Assembly: GCA_944320485.1 (NCBI GenBank)
Contig: CALUHQ010000074.1
Location: 1-50,042 of the forward strand
Direction of reading: 5' to 3'
DNA from: Candidatus Methanomethylophilaceae archaeon
GTDB lineage: Archaea > Thermoplasmatota > Thermoplasmata > Methanomassiliicoccales > Methanomethylophilaceae
Length of the DNA: 50,042 nt
The notes under the pieces are model-generated. The model was not told the origin of the DNA. It did no database searches and worked only from the letters and a program-made list of their open reading frames with translations. The position numbers and the translations under genes were made by a program. Positions 1 through 8,390 of this stretch are shown here, piece after piece; position 1 is the stretch's first letter, and each line of letters opens with the position of its first letter.

Positions 1-98
1 ACGCTTGCGCAATACAGTACAGACAGATACGCGGGCGGACTTTACTTCCGGGTTCGGGATGGGACCGGGTGTGACCCCGCCGCTGTGGCCGTCATACC
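1..98 (-). rRNA. rrf: 5S ribosomal RNA, partial (3' end outside window)
   Basis: On the minus strand the sequence from about base 98 reads as a canonical archaeal 5S rRNA 5' part: helix I start GGTATGACGGCC, then ACAGCGGCGGGGTCACACC, then CCCGAACCCGGAAG. About 98 of the usual ~120 nt are inside the window; the 3' end is cut off. A TATA-like box lies about 27 bp upstream of this end, which supports base ~98 as the 5' end. No 16S or 23S is next to it on the visible side, so it looks like a stand-alone 5S gene, an arrangement known from Thermoplasmata, though what lies left of the window cannot be seen. Confidence 0.93.
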
Positions 99-118
99 GA
101 AACATGGGATATCTGCAA

Positions 119-130
119 AGTATTTAATGA
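119..130 (-). promoter_or_regulatory. TATA box of the 5S rRNA gene
   Basis: Minus-strand TCATTAAATA sits about 27 bp upstream of the inferred 5S start, the normal archaeal TATA-to-start distance. It implies that 5S is transcribed from its own promoter. Confidence 0.5.
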
Positions 131-258
131 TTTCGGTTTTAGAGGTTCAGAGGCCACCGATGCGACCATCCACGCATGCAACGTGGTCGACTCCAGGGTT
201 TTTCCATGTCGAACATGGACGGCATTATCTGGCGTCCGGACGTTCGTCACATGATAAC

Positions 259-729
259 ATGCAGAACAGGATGATGAACCATCAGATGGGTCCCGAAGCA
301 ATCGACGATCTGCTCGAAGGGGCCGCGGTGGCGTGCATCGCAACGGTGAACGCCGACGGCACGCCATACGTCGTGCCGATACATTTCGTCTACAGTGACG
401 GGGCGGTCTACTTCCACGGCCTCCCCAAGGGCCAGAAGTTCGGCAACCTGAGCTCCAACCCCGCCGTCTCCCTGACGGTATACGACATGAAGGGTCTCCT
501 GGTCGAGGGTGAGACGCCCTGCGATGTGAACACCGAGTACAGGTGCGCCGTCATAACCGGGAGGGCGACCGTCATCGACGATCCTGACAAGAAGAGGTGC
601 GCCCTGGGGCTGATCGTCGCCAAGTACATGTCCGACATGTCATCCGTGAACATACCGGACGCCATGGTGGACGGTACGGGCGTCGTCAAGGTGGAAATCG
701 ACGAGATCGCCGGGAAGTACTACCCATGA
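259..729 (+). CDS. Pyridoxamine 5'-phosphate oxidase-like / NimA-type flavin-binding protein
   Basis: A 156-residue split-barrel protein of the PNPOx-like FMN-binding group that includes NimA-type nitroimidazole reductases. The pattern ACIATVNADGTPYVVPIHFV followed by YFHG, KG.K and a VSLTVYD strand is typical of this fold. The frame is open further upstream, but that part would run into the 5S gene and looks non-coding, so the Met at 259 is chosen; Met codons at 271 and 274 are alternatives. Such proteins use a flavin or related cofactor for redox or sequestration. The substrate here is unknown. No obvious Shine-Dalgarno sequence is visible. Confidence 0.8.
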   Translation: MQNRMMNHQMGPEAIDDLLEGAAVACIATVNADGTPYVVPIHFVYSDGAVYFHGLPKGQKFGNLSSNPAVSLTVYDMKGLLVEGETPCDVNTEYRCAVITGRATVIDDPDKKRCALGLIVAKYMSDMSSVNIPDAMVDGTGVVKVEIDEIAGKYYP

Positions 730-788
730 GACGGCGGTCGTCTCTCTTTTAAGGATATACAGACATCTGTGACCGGGGATGTGAAAAC

Positions 789-1037
789 ATGGCACTCGAG
801 AAGAACACAGACGACAACGGGCAGACCGAGGCGGCCTCGAAGCCGAAGAACGGGGCGTACTTCGTGTCCCCTCACCCCGATGGTGGATGGCAGGTCAAGA
901 AGGCCAACGCCCAGAAGGCTCTCAAGAAGTTCAAGACGAAGGCGGAGGCGGAGGCCTACGCCAAGCAGGTCGCCGCGAACCAGGGGACCAACATGGTCCG
1001 TCAGAAGAAGGACGGGAAGATACAGAAGAAGAGATGA
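789..1037 (+). CDS. DUF2188-like small basic protein
   Basis: An 82-residue lysine-rich cytoplasmic protein. The core YFVSPHPDGGWQVKKANAQK, then KKFKTKAEAEAYAK and a basic tail, matches the DUF2188 pattern (aromatic strand, GGW, then a helix rich in A/E/K). Function is unknown. A TATA-like TTTTAAGGATATA about 40 bp upstream and the ATG give a short leader. It ends in a shared hairpin facing hypC. Confidence 0.72.
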   Translation: MALEKNTDDNGQTEAASKPKNGAYFVSPHPDGGWQVKKANAQKALKKFKTKAEAEAYAKQVAANQGTNMVRQKKDGKIQKKR

Positions 1038-1038
1038 G

Positions 1039-1058
1039 GGAGGGGGTTCACCCCCTCC
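1039..1058. terminator. Bidirectional hairpin between convergent genes
   Basis: Perfect 8-bp inverted repeat GGAGGGGG/CCCCCTCC with a TTCA loop fills the 24-bp gap between two stop codons (1037 and 1062). It probably ends transcription from both sides. Confidence 0.55.
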
Positions 1059-1061
1059 TGA

Positions 1062-1292
1062 TCAGTTGTACGACGTGACGTCGCTGTCGAGGACCTCGTT
1101 CCAGAGCCTGATGGTCTCCTGGGCGTCCTCCTCGTCCATGATCTGAATGGCGAAGCCGGCGTGCACGACGGCCCAGTCGCCGACGTTTGCGTCCACCATG
1201 GACAGGTTTGCTTTCCTGGTGACGCCACCGAAGTCCACGTCGCCCATGTCGCCGTCTATGCTCACGATCTTACCGGGAACTGCCAGACACAT
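1062..1292 (-). CDS. hypC: Hydrogenase maturation chaperone HypC/HupF
   Basis: A 76-residue HypC-family protein beginning MCLAVPGKIV. HypC carries the Fe(CN)2CO precursor during NiFe-hydrogenase assembly with HypD, using the cysteine at position 2. That fixed Cys2 decides the start: the ATG at 1292 puts Cys at residue 2, whereas the GTG at 1301 would place three residues before it. A GGAG 8 nt upstream of the ATG supports this. It follows nac with a 5-bp gap and is probably co-transcribed. No other hyp gene or hydrogenase is in the window, so its client is elsewhere. Confidence 0.92.
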   Translation of the reverse strand: MCLAVPGKIVSIDGDMGDVDFGGVTRKANLSMVDANVGDWAVVHAGFAIQIMDEEDAQETIRLWNEVLDSDVTSYN

Positions 1293-1297
1293 CTCGA

Positions 1298-1657
1298 TCA
1301 CTCCGTCATTATCTTTATTATGGCCTCCGCGGGCTGTCCGTCAGTCGCCTCGAGAGCGGCTACGGCCTTGGCGGCATCGCATCCGGTCTGGGACATGACC
1401 AGGTCCACGTCCTCCTGCGGGAACGATACGGGCGCCTCACCGGACGATCCCAGGGCGCGCTCCTCCTCCACACCTGCGATCTGGTAGCTCTTGGAGCCAC
1501 CCATCTCGATGCAGACGACCTCCGCGTTCCTTATGACGATCTCCTTGTCGTTCGTCCTGATGACGACCTCAGTGACGCCTTCGATGGCATTCTGCTTGAT
1601 GCCCATCTTCTTCATTGCCTGCTTCATCTGACGGTCGTTCATCCTCATTCCGGCCAT
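1298..1657 (-). CDS. nac: Nascent polypeptide-associated complex protein (archaeal NAC)
   Basis: A 119-residue archaeal alpha-NAC. Residues ~1-22 are a Met-rich basic segment (MRMNDRQMKQAMKKMGIK). A NAC beta-barrel follows at ~25-65 (EVVIRTNDKEIVIRNAEV, then YQIAG), and a C-terminal UBA domain at ~80-119 (EDVDLVMSQTGCDAAKAVAA). It binds ribosomes near the exit tunnel and shields nascent chains. Together with hypC downstream it forms a short minus-strand unit. The order and lengths are typical for archaea. Confidence 0.93.
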   Translation of the reverse strand: MAGMRMNDRQMKQAMKKMGIKQNAIEGVTEVVIRTNDKEIVIRNAEVVCIEMGGSKSYQIAGVEEERALGSSGEAPVSFPQEDVDLVMSQTGCDAAKAVAALEATDGQPAEAIIKIMTE

Positions 1658-1683
1658 GGAACCTCAATCCTCCTTCCTGTTAT

Positions 1684-2865
1684 TTAACTAAGCGATTTTG
1701 AGACCGAATCCTCAAGCGCCTTGAGGACTTCGTCCGCCAGCTCCGGGTCCTGGATCCCGCCTTGCGCGAAATCGGGTTTGCCGCCTCCCCTTCCGCCGAA
1801 CGCCTTCAGGACCTCGGGGAGCATCTTCCTGCAGTCCACCCTGGGGTCCCCGGAGGCGGCGATCACGGACAGGGTGTCCGTCACGCCCACGATCAGTGCG
1901 ACACCGCCCTTGGACTTCACGGACTCCGCCGCATCGGTCAGCACGGAACGGTCCGAACCAGGGAGCACGGCCGAGTACACGCTGACACCGCCGACGTCCT
2001 TGAGCGGTACGGACGAGGCCAACGACTTCGCGGCACGTCTGAGCAGCCTTCCCTGGAGGTCCAGGTCGCGTCTCATGTTGGCGACCGCCCTGGGCGAGTC
2101 CTCGATCTTGCAGCCGATCTCGTCCACGATCTCCAGCGCCGTGGTGGCCAGCTCCCTCGCCGTATCCTTGGCCGCCTGGCCGACCTTGAAGTGGATCGCC
2201 ACCCCGTCCTTGCCGGCCGAGACCTTCCTGTCCACGACGAGCATTTCCAGTTCGGACGTCTCCATGACGTGGACCCCGCTGCACGCGGACAGGTCTATGT
2301 CCCCGATGGCGACGACGGTGATTTCCTCGTCCTCCGGGATGCGGTCCAGCTTTATCCTGACGTTCTCCAGGTCGGGGTCGTCCCTGTCCATCACGCTCTT
2401 CGTCACGGTGAGGTTGTCGACGATGGCCTGGTTGGCGAAAGCCTCCGCGGCCCTGATCTGCTCCCATGTCAGGTCGTGGTTGACGATGACGTACTTGCTC
2501 TCTGGCGAGATCATGATTTTCGTGATCGTGAGGTCGGGGCACTGCCTCTTGAGCGAGCAGAACAGGAGGTGCTCGCCGGTGTGGCCCTGCATGAGGTCGT
2601 AGCGCCTGTCCCAGTCGACGCTGCACCAGACCCTCTCGCCGGGGCTGAGGTCGTTGCCGGGGACCCTGTGGACTATGTCCCCCGCCTTGTTGTAGTACGC
2701 CTCGGTGACGCGGACGCCGCGGATCTCCCCCGTGTCGCAAACCTGTCCCCCTCCGCCGGGGTAGAACGCGGTGCTGTCGAGGACAACCTCGTCCCCGTCC
2801 ACGGAGACGACGTTGGCCTCGAACTCGAATCCATAACCGTCGTGTCTGAAGATCTCGTCTGTCAT
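1684..2865 (-). CDS. alaX: Alanyl-tRNA editing protein AlaX, long form
   Basis: A trans-editing hydrolase that removes Ser or Gly from mischarged tRNA-Ala. From the chosen Met, the glycine-rich TAFYPGGGGQ motif lies near residue 33, the zinc ligands HTGEH at ~95-99 and the second site CSGVH around 200. A coiled region and a C-terminal DHHA1-like domain with GGRGGGKPDFAQGG follow, so this is the long AlaX-L type. The frame is open to 2898, but TTTATTAATATT at about 2896-2909 looks like the TATA box, which would place the start codon downstream of a start site near 2878; hence Met at 2865 (Met at 2889 is an alternative). Divergent from the Lrp gene. Confidence 0.9.
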   Translation of the reverse strand: MTDEIFRHDGYGFEFEANVVSVDGDEVVLDSTAFYPGGGGQVCDTGEIRGVRVTEAYYNKAGDIVHRVPGNDLSPGERVWCSVDWDRRYDLMQGHTGEHLLFCSLKRQCPDLTITKIMISPESKYVIVNHDLTWEQIRAAEAFANQAIVDNLTVTKSVMDRDDPDLENVRIKLDRIPEDEEITVVAIGDIDLSACSGVHVMETSELEMLVVDRKVSAGKDGVAIHFKVGQAAKDTARELATTALEIVDEIGCKIEDSPRAVANMRRDLDLQGRLLRRAAKSLASSVPLKDVGGVSVYSAVLPGSDRSVLTDAAESVKSKGGVALIVGVTDTLSVIAASGDPRVDCRKMLPEVLKAFGGRGGGKPDFAQGGIQDPELADEVLKALEDSVSKSLS

Positions 2866-2942
2866 CTTATCATCTGGCTCTCTGGTCATCACGGGCAATA
2901 TTAATAAACGTAGTCGGGAATAGGCAGGGGTACGGGATACAG

Positions 2943-3410
2943 ATGTCTCTTTCTGACTACGACGAACTGGACAAACGTATAATCGAGCTCATGTGCAGGT
3001 CAAGCCAGGGATCGTACAGGCAGCTTGCCAAGCAGCTGGACGTCCATCCCACCACCCTGATCCAGAGGGTCAAGAACCTGGAGTCCAAGGGCGTCATCCA
3101 GGGGTACCGCGCCAGCATCGACTATATGAAGCTGGGGTTCGAGTTCATGGGACTGGTCAGCGTCATAGCCAACAACGTCACCACCGTGCAGGCCGAGATC
3201 GCCAGGATCCCACAGGTCATATCGGTTTTCGACGTCACCGGGGACAGCGACTGCGTGGCATGGGTGGCATGCCAGGACAGGGAGGAGTTCTCCGAGGTCG
3301 TCAAGGAGATCAACGGCATCGAGGATGTCAAGAAGACCAACACCGCGGTCATCCTGAACATACAGAAGGACCCGTTCTCTTACATCCCGCCCATCCTGGG
3401 CGAGAAGTGA
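2943..3410 (+). CDS. Lrp/AsnC family transcriptional regulator
   Basis: 155 residues: an N-terminal winged helix-turn-helix (DELDKRIIELMCRSSQGSYR, QLAKQLDVHPTTLIQRVKNLESKGVI) followed by a RAM/ACT-like ligand domain (~65-140). The effector and targets are unknown. It is divergent from alaX, sharing a short promoter region with it, so it could control alaX or itself. The C-terminal tail with PPILGEK is a little longer than the shortest Lrp proteins. It is distinct from the second Lrp-type gene that leads the lysine operon. Confidence 0.88.
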   Translation: MSLSDYDELDKRIIELMCRSSQGSYRQLAKQLDVHPTTLIQRVKNLESKGVIQGYRASIDYMKLGFEFMGLVSVIANNVTTVQAEIARIPQVISVFDVTGDSDCVAWVACQDREEFSEVVKEINGIEDVKKTNTAVILNIQKDPFSYIPPILGEK

Positions 3411-3544
3411 GCCGGGGCTCCGCAGCCTTTTTCCGAAGGACGTGCTGGCACATCCGTCGGTCATCACCGGTCCGTCCATGTCGGGGTCGCACCGGTGCTG
3501 GCGTGCCTGCACCGCCGTCGCTTCTTCGCGCGCGTCCCTATAAG

Positions 3545-3553
3545 TTATAAATA
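3545..3553 (+). promoter_or_regulatory. TATA box of aspS
   Basis: TTATAAATA about 40 bp before the aspS ATG predicts a transcription start near 3575 and a short leader. Confidence 0.6.
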
Positions 3554-3591
3554 GGGTCGCCAGAATCGCGTGCCTATTAGAGGAACGTTCC

Positions 3592-5409
3592 ATGAGAAGA
3601 ACAAACACCTGCGGTGAGCTGAGGTCCTCGGACCTCGGGAAGGAGGTATGCCTCCAGGGATGGGTCAGGTTCTCCAGGGACCACGGCGGAGTCGCATTCA
3701 TCGACCTCGCGGACAGGTACGGGATCACTCAGGTCGTATTCGACCCCGAGGACCTCCCCGAGGGAACTGACGCCGGACGTCTGGATGCCGCGATCAAGAC
3801 ATTCACGCGCGAATCCTGCGTGCAGATCAACGGAGTGGTCAGGAAGAGGGTCGAGGGCACCGAGGACGCCAGGAATCCCACAGGGGAGGTCGAGGTGCTG
3901 ATCACCGACGCCGAGCTCCTGAACAAGTCCGCCCTGCCCCCGTTCGAGCTCGGGGACCAGAAGGAGGGTGTCCTTCCGGACGAGGACATCAGGATGAGGT
4001 ACAGGTACCTGGACCTGAGGAGGACCGACATGGTCCAGTCCATGGTCTTCAGGAGCAAGCTCGTGCACCTCGCCAGGCAGTACCTGGAGCAGAACGGCTT
4101 CCTCGAGATCGAGACGCCCATGCTCGGCAGGTCCACCCCCGAGGGCGCCAGGGACTACATCGTCCCGTCCAGGGTCCACCCCGGCACGTTCTACGCCCTG
4201 CCCCAGTCCCCCCAGCTGTTCAAGCAGATGCTCATGGTCGCCAGCATGGACCGCTACTACCAGGTGGCCAGGTGCTTCCGCGACGAGGACTCCAGGAAGG
4301 ACAGGCAGCCCGAGTTCACCCAGCTGGACATGGAGATGTCCTTCGTGGACATGAAGGACATCCAGGACATGATCGAGGGCATGATGTCCTACGTGTGGAA
4401 GGGGCTCTACAACGAGGAGCTGAAGACCCCGTTCCCCCACATCGCATACCGCGACGCCATGGAGCGCTTCGGATCAGACAAGCCCGACATGAGGTACGGA
4501 CTCGAGTTCGTGAAACTCACCGACGTCGTGAGGGACGCGCCCTACAAGATCTTCCAGAACGTCATCGCCGAGGGCGGAATCGTCGCGGGCATGAACCTGA
4601 AGAAGGACATCGCGGGCGACAGGATCGGCAGGAACGACAGGGACAGGTACATCCACTACGCCAAGAAGGTCGGCCTTGGAGGTCTCACCTGGATGTGGGT
4701 GGAGAACGGGAAGCTGGAGTCCAACATCACGAAGTACTTCACGCCCGAGATCCTCGAGAACATCAAGACCACCATGAACGCCGAGGAGGGCGACGTGCTG
4801 TTCCTGATCGCAGGACCCTGGAAGGCCACCTACGAGGGCGGCGGGTTCGTCAGGAAGAAGATCGCCGAGGACCTCGGACTGATCCCCGAGAACGAGTTCC
4901 AGTTCTTCTGGATGGACGAGTGCCCCATGTTCGAGATCGACCCGGTCTCCGGCAAGTACGACTCGTTCCACCACCCGTTCGTGCTTCCGCAGAACGACCT
5001 CGACGACGACTACGTCGGCGGAGCCTGCTTCGATCTGTGCCTCAACGGCAACGAGCTCGGCTCCGGGTCCCTGCGTATCCACAACGCCGACCTCCAGAGG
5101 GCCGTCTTCCACAAGCTCGGTCTGGACGACGAGAGGATAGAGGAGAACTTCGGGTTCTTCGTCGAGGCCCTCAGCTACGGTGCGCCTCCCCACGGAGGTA
5201 TCGCCATCGGCGTCGACAGGCTGTGCGCCATCCTCCTGAACAAGGACACCATCAGGGAGGTCATCGCGTTCCCCAAGAACAAGAGGGCCGTGTCCCTGCT
5301 TGACGGCTCCCCCGAGAAGGTCTCCGACGAGAAGCTCGAGGAGCTCCAGATCATCTCCCTGGCGGGCGACATCGACTTCTCCGATGTCGAGGACCTGTCC
5401 GAGGAGTGA
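3592..5409 (+). CDS. aspS: Aspartyl-tRNA synthetase, bacterial-type architecture
   Basis: 605-residue class II synthetase. It has an N-terminal OB anticodon-binding domain (1-~110), a catalytic domain with motif 2 (YYQVARCFRDEDSRKDRQPE) and motif 3 (GGIAIGVDRL), and an inserted GAD domain (~295-425) with a C-terminal extension. Archaeal AspRS is normally ~430 residues and lacks the GAD insertion, so this is the bacterial form, probably acquired by transfer. His31 (RDHGG) and Gly89 (VEG) correspond to the two anticodon-domain positions that in bacterial AspRS mark the non-discriminating type able to charge tRNA-Asn. gatCAB lies 0.3 kb downstream on the opposite strand, which fits indirect Asn-tRNA synthesis. 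Confidence 0.95.
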   Translation: MRRTNTCGELRSSDLGKEVCLQGWVRFSRDHGGVAFIDLADRYGITQVVFDPEDLPEGTDAGRLDAAIKTFTRESCVQINGVVRKRVEGTEDARNPTGEVEVLITDAELLNKSALPPFELGDQKEGVLPDEDIRMRYRYLDLRRTDMVQSMVFRSKLVHLARQYLEQNGFLEIETPMLGRSTPEGARDYIVPSRVHPGTFYALPQSPQLFKQMLMVASMDRYYQVARCFRDEDSRKDRQPEFTQLDMEMSFVDMKDIQDMIEGMMSYVWKGLYNEELKTPFPHIAYRDAMERFGSDKPDMRYGLEFVKLTDVVRDAPYKIFQNVIAEGGIVAGMNLKKDIAGDRIGRNDRDRYIHYAKKVGLGGLTWMWVENGKLESNITKYFTPEILENIKTTMNAEEGDVLFLIAGPWKATYEGGGFVRKKIAEDLGLIPENEFQFFWMDECPMFEIDPVSGKYDSFHHPFVLPQNDLDDDYVGGACFDLCLNGNELGSGSLRIHNADLQRAVFHKLGLDDERIEENFGFFVEALSYGAPPHGGIAIGVDRLCAILLNKDTIREVIAFPKNKRAVSLLDGSPEKVSDEKLEELQIISLAGDIDFSDVEDLSEE

Positions 5410-5421
5410 TTCTAAACATTC

Positions 5422-5446
5422 GGGGAGGGGTCGCCCTCCCCCTTTT
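5422..5446 (+). terminator. aspS terminator hairpin
   Basis: GGGGAGGG/CCCTCCCC inverted repeat with a 4-nt loop followed by CTTTT, 13 bp after the aspS stop. Confidence 0.6.
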
Positions 5447-5511
5447 CATCCAATACATCGGCTGTCTTCAGTACGGGTGTCGTACATCTGAAAAATAATT
5501 AGGAGTTCCTA

Positions 5512-5522
5512 AATATTATATA
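5512..5522 (+). promoter_or_regulatory. TATA-like box before a possible micro-gene
   Basis: AATATTATATA in an AT-rich patch predicts a start near 5545. The following ~60 nt fold into GTGCCC/GGGCAC (5553-5567) and CCGGG/CCCGG (5568-5593) hairpins. Confidence 0.4.
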
Positions 5523-5619
5523 CGCGGCAGACGTTCCCGTATCAGTGACATTGTGCCCGTCGGGCACCCGGGCCGTTCGGTACAGCGACCCGGAATCCCG
5601 TTCATCAGGAGGTCTCCGC

Positions 5620-5673
5620 ATGATAGTCGGTTCGAAGGTTATGAAAGCCAAAGGGGTCAAGAAGGGGAACTGA
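5620..5673 (+). CDS. Possible 17-residue micro-protein
   Basis: A 17-codon frame MIVGSKVMKAKGVKKGN ending in TGA. I list it because a complete transcription unit surrounds it: TATA-like box at 5512, a full AGGAGGT Shine-Dalgarno at 5607-5613 with a 6-nt spacer to the ATG, and a strong hairpin downstream at 5699-5725. The product would be small and basic (five Lys). I recognise no family. The transcript could instead be a non-coding or leader RNA, since its 5' part is hairpin-rich. This is the only gene candidate in the 320-bp gap between aspS and gatB. Confidence 0.35.
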   Translation: MIVGSKVMKAKGVKKGN

Positions 5674-5698
5674 GCCCTTTGCAGGGTTTCGGTAATGC

Positions 5699-5725
5699 GT
5701 GCGACCGGGATGGTCCCGGCCGCAC
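5699..5725. terminator. Hairpin between micro-gene and gatB
   Basis: GTGCG-A-CCGGGA / TCCCGG-C-CGCAC with a TGG loop: 11 base pairs broken by one A-C mismatch, 5 bp past the gatB stop codon. Likely terminates the gat operon and possibly the opposite transcript. Confidence 0.5.
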
Positions 5726-5730
5726 ACGTT

Positions 5731-7065
5731 TCAGAGTCTGGACTCTATGAGTCTCTTGACGGCGTCGACCACTTCGGATGAGGAGTACCTGCCGCCTGAG
5801 CTCTTCATGACGAATCCTATCGCCTTGTTGGCGGCCTTCTCGTTCTTCCTGTAGTCGTCCACGATCCCGGGGTTCTGGTCCAGGTAGTCGGAGACGATCT
5901 TGTCCAGGTCTCCGGAGGCCTCCGCTGCCTTCTCCGGGTCCTCGCCGGTCATGAGGCACTTGATCTCTATGCCGCACTCGGTGTCGGTGATCTCGCCGGC
6001 CACGAACCTGTCGATGATGCCGATGACGCCCTTCACGTCGGCGCCGCTGGCATCCAGCGACTTCCAGTTGGAGCTGACGGGTCCCGCGACCCATTTCACG
6101 GCGGCCTGGGTCCCGTGCTTACCGGCCACGTTCTCGAACAGCCCGGCCAGGTCGACGGAGGTGTTGACCAGCTGCTTGGCCATCTTCTGGTCGATGCCGT
6201 ACTGACCCGCCATCCTGGCGGCCATCTTCTGGGGGCTCTCCCTTATCCTGATGGATTCGGCCATCTCCCTGATGTGGTACACGCCGAGGTCGGGTTCGTC
6301 GATGTAGCCGTAGTCGGCCTCGAACTCCTTCTTCCTGACGCTGATGGTGACCCCGCGCTCCTCGTCGAAGCGCCTGGTCTCCCTGTCGACCTTCCCTCCG
6401 GCCTTCAGGATCTTGGACTGGCGCACGACCTCGTAGGTCAGGGCCTTCTCCACGTTCTTCAGGCCGGTGACGTTCTTGACCTCCACCCTCTCCTTGCCGA
6501 CGGAGATGTTGCAGTCGCAGCGGATGCTCCTCTCTCCGTCGCCGGGGATGTCCAGCACGGTGCGGATGTCCTCGATCAGGGACTTCAGGACCTCCCTGGC
6601 TTCGGCCGGGGTCTTCATGTCGGGCTCGGTGACGATCTCCGCCAGGGGGATGCCCGAGCGGTTGTAGTCGACCAGCGACGACAGGTCCCCGGTCCTCTTG
6701 GTCTTCCCGGGGTCCTCCTCCACGTGGATCCTGGTGATTCTGATGGGCTTGTCCCCAAGGTAGTACACCCCTCCCTCCCCGATCGGGTTGTCGTACTGGG
6801 TGATCTGGACGCTCTTCGACATGTCGGGGTAGAAGTAGGTCTTCCTGGAGAACCAGGCCGTGTCGGCCACCTTGCATCCGAGCATCTTCGCCAGCATGAT
6901 CCCGTACTCCAGAACCTTCCTGTTCAGGACGGGCCTCGACCCGGGCATCCCCAGGCACGTCGGGCAGACGTGGGTGTTCGGCCCCGGCGCCTCGGTCGTG
7001 GGGCAGGAGCAGAACATCTTGGACTTGGTGGGGAGCTGCACGTGGATCTCCAAACCGATCTTCAT
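5731..7065 (-). CDS. gatB: Asp/Glu-tRNA amidotransferase subunit B
   Basis: 444 residues. GatB is the kinase-like subunit of the GatCAB amidotransferase, which phosphorylates Asp- or Glu-tRNA and passes ammonia to it. The start MKIGLEIHVQL is characteristic. A four-cysteine zinc site is at C19, C21, C34 and C37. The cradle domain includes VDYNRSGIPLAEIVTEPDM, and the helical plus YqeY-like tail begins at ~290. The start codon overlaps the gatA stop by 4 bp (ATGA), indicating translational coupling. The length is slightly below the usual ~475 residues. Confidence 0.95.
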   Translation of the reverse strand: MKIGLEIHVQLPTKSKMFCSCPTTEAPGPNTHVCPTCLGMPGSRPVLNRKVLEYGIMLAKMLGCKVADTAWFSRKTYFYPDMSKSVQITQYDNPIGEGGVYYLGDKPIRITRIHVEEDPGKTKRTGDLSSLVDYNRSGIPLAEIVTEPDMKTPAEAREVLKSLIEDIRTVLDIPGDGERSIRCDCNISVGKERVEVKNVTGLKNVEKALTYEVVRQSKILKAGGKVDRETRRFDEERGVTISVRKKEFEADYGYIDEPDLGVYHIREMAESIRIRESPQKMAARMAGQYGIDQKMAKQLVNTSVDLAGLFENVAGKHGTQAAVKWVAGPVSSNWKSLDASGADVKGVIGIIDRFVAGEITDTECGIEIKCLMTGEDPEKAAEASGDLDKIVSDYLDQNPGIVDDYRKNEKAANKAIGFVMKSSGGRYSSSEVVDAVKRLIESRL

Positions 7066-8390
7066 GCGGACACCTCCGGTCTCCTGAGGTCGAACTCCTT
7101 CTCCCAGTCCTCGGCCATCGTGAACAGGGCGTTCTCGTTCCAGTGGTCGGCCACGAACTGCATCCCGATGGGCATCCCGTCGCCGTCGTATCCGCAGGGG
7201 ACGTTGAGATGGGGCACCCCTGCCAGGTTGGCCGGGACGGTGAGGTAGTCCGCCTTGTACGAGTCGAGGGCGGACATCTTCGATATGTCGTCGAACCTGG
7301 GCGCGGTGAAGGGCATGGTCGGTGCGAGGACCGCGTCATGGTCCCTCAGGACCCTCTTGTAGTCGTCGATGACGACCTCCCTGACCTGCCTCGCCTTGGA
7401 GTAGTACCTGTCGCTGTACCCGACCATCCTGGTGAACGTGCCCAGCAGTATCCTCCTCTTGGCCTCGTCGCCGAAGTACCTGGAGCGCACGTCGGAGAAG
7501 TAGTCGTCGAACTTCAGGGACAGGTCCCCGTCCTGGCGGCCGTACCTCATCCCGACGTACCTGGCCAGGTTGGTGGAGGCCTCGGAGGTGGCCAGCACGT
7601 AGTAGGCGGGCATGGCGTACTTCAAGGAAGGCATGTCGACGGTCTCGACCTCGATGCCCATGCGCCTGAGCTCGTCCAGGGCGTTGGTGAACGCCGCCTC
7701 CACATTCTTGGACAGCCCCTCGACGCCCTCCTTCGGGACGGCGACGGATCTGACAGGCGTCCTCTCGTCCTTTAGTTCGGGCTGCACGCAGGACGTGGGG
7801 TCCTTCTCGTCCCTTCCCGCGATGATGTTGATGTACCTCCTGAGGTCTCCCGCCTTGGACGACAGCACGCCGATCTTGTCAAGCGAGTTGCCGTAGTCTA
7901 TGAGCCCGTACCTGGAGACGCGGCCGTATGTGGGTGCGATGCCGTAGACCCCGCAGAAGCTGGCGGGACAGCATATGGAACCGCCGGTGGACACACCGAG
8001 CGAAGGGTGGTCCTCGAAAACAGCCGCGGCGCATGCGGATCCGCCGGAAGAGCCGCCGCAGGCGCGTTCGAGGTCGAACGGGTTCCTGGGGACCTCGAGG
8101 CCGGAGTTGGTGGAGAACGTCCCGAAGCCGAACTCATCCATGTTGGTCTTGCCGATGAGCTTGCCGCCCGCCTCGCGCATCCTCGCGATGACGGTGGCAT
8201 CGAAGGGCGGGAAGTATCCCTCGAGGATCCTCGATCCGGCGCAGGTCTCCATGTCCTTCGAGGTGAGGTTGTCCTTGGCGGAGAACAGGAACCTGGCGTC
8301 CCCGGGGTCGGTGTCCGATGTCTTGGCGTGGAACATCAGGTACTTCGAGTTGACCCTCTCGAGGGTCTCGAGCGTGGATCTCATGCTCAT
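7062..8390 (-). CDS. gatA: Asp/Glu-tRNA amidotransferase subunit A
   Basis: 442 residues of the amidase-signature family. It hydrolyses glutamine to supply ammonia to GatB. The catalytic Lys39 (FSAKDN), cis-Ser114 in GGSSGGS and nucleophile Ser138 in STGGS are all present with normal spacing. The residues after the nucleophile (SICCPASFCG) differ from the common SIRQPA. The N-terminus is short compared with bacterial GatA (~480). It overlaps gatC upstream and gatB downstream by 4 bp each. Confidence 0.95.
   Translation of the reverse strand: MSMRSTLETLERVNSKYLMFHAKTSDTDPGDARFLFSAKDNLTSKDMETCAGSRILEGYFPPFDATVIARMREAGGKLIGKTNMDEFGFGTFSTNSGLEVPRNPFDLERACGGSSGGSACAAAVFEDHPSLGVSTGGSICCPASFCGVYGIAPTYGRVSRYGLIDYGNSLDKIGVLSSKAGDLRRYINIIAGRDEKDPTSCVQPELKDERTPVRSVAVPKEGVEGLSKNVEAAFTNALDELRRMGIEVETVDMPSLKYAMPAYYVLATSEASTNLARYVGMRYGRQDGDLSLKFDDYFSDVRSRYFGDEAKRRILLGTFTRMVGYSDRYYSKARQVREVVIDDYKRVLRDHDAVLAPTMPFTAPRFDDISKMSALDSYKADYLTVPANLAGVPHLNVPCGYDGDGMPIGMQFVADHWNENALFTMAEDWEKEFDLRRPEVSA

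Noticed and set aside
85..258. N-terminal extension of the flavin-binding protein
   Set aside because: It would start inside the 5S rRNA gene and cross its promoter, and the residues do not fit the family.
5628..5645. Possible tRNA T-arm (GGTTCGAA)
   Set aside because: The flanking bases do not form a T-stem and there is no acceptor, D- or anticodon arm.
5620..5673. C/D-box guide RNA
   Set aside because: ATGATAG and CTGA at the ends resemble boxes C and D and the size fits, but box C is imperfect, no good C'/D' pair or terminal stem is present, and the Shine-Dalgarno fits a small frame better.
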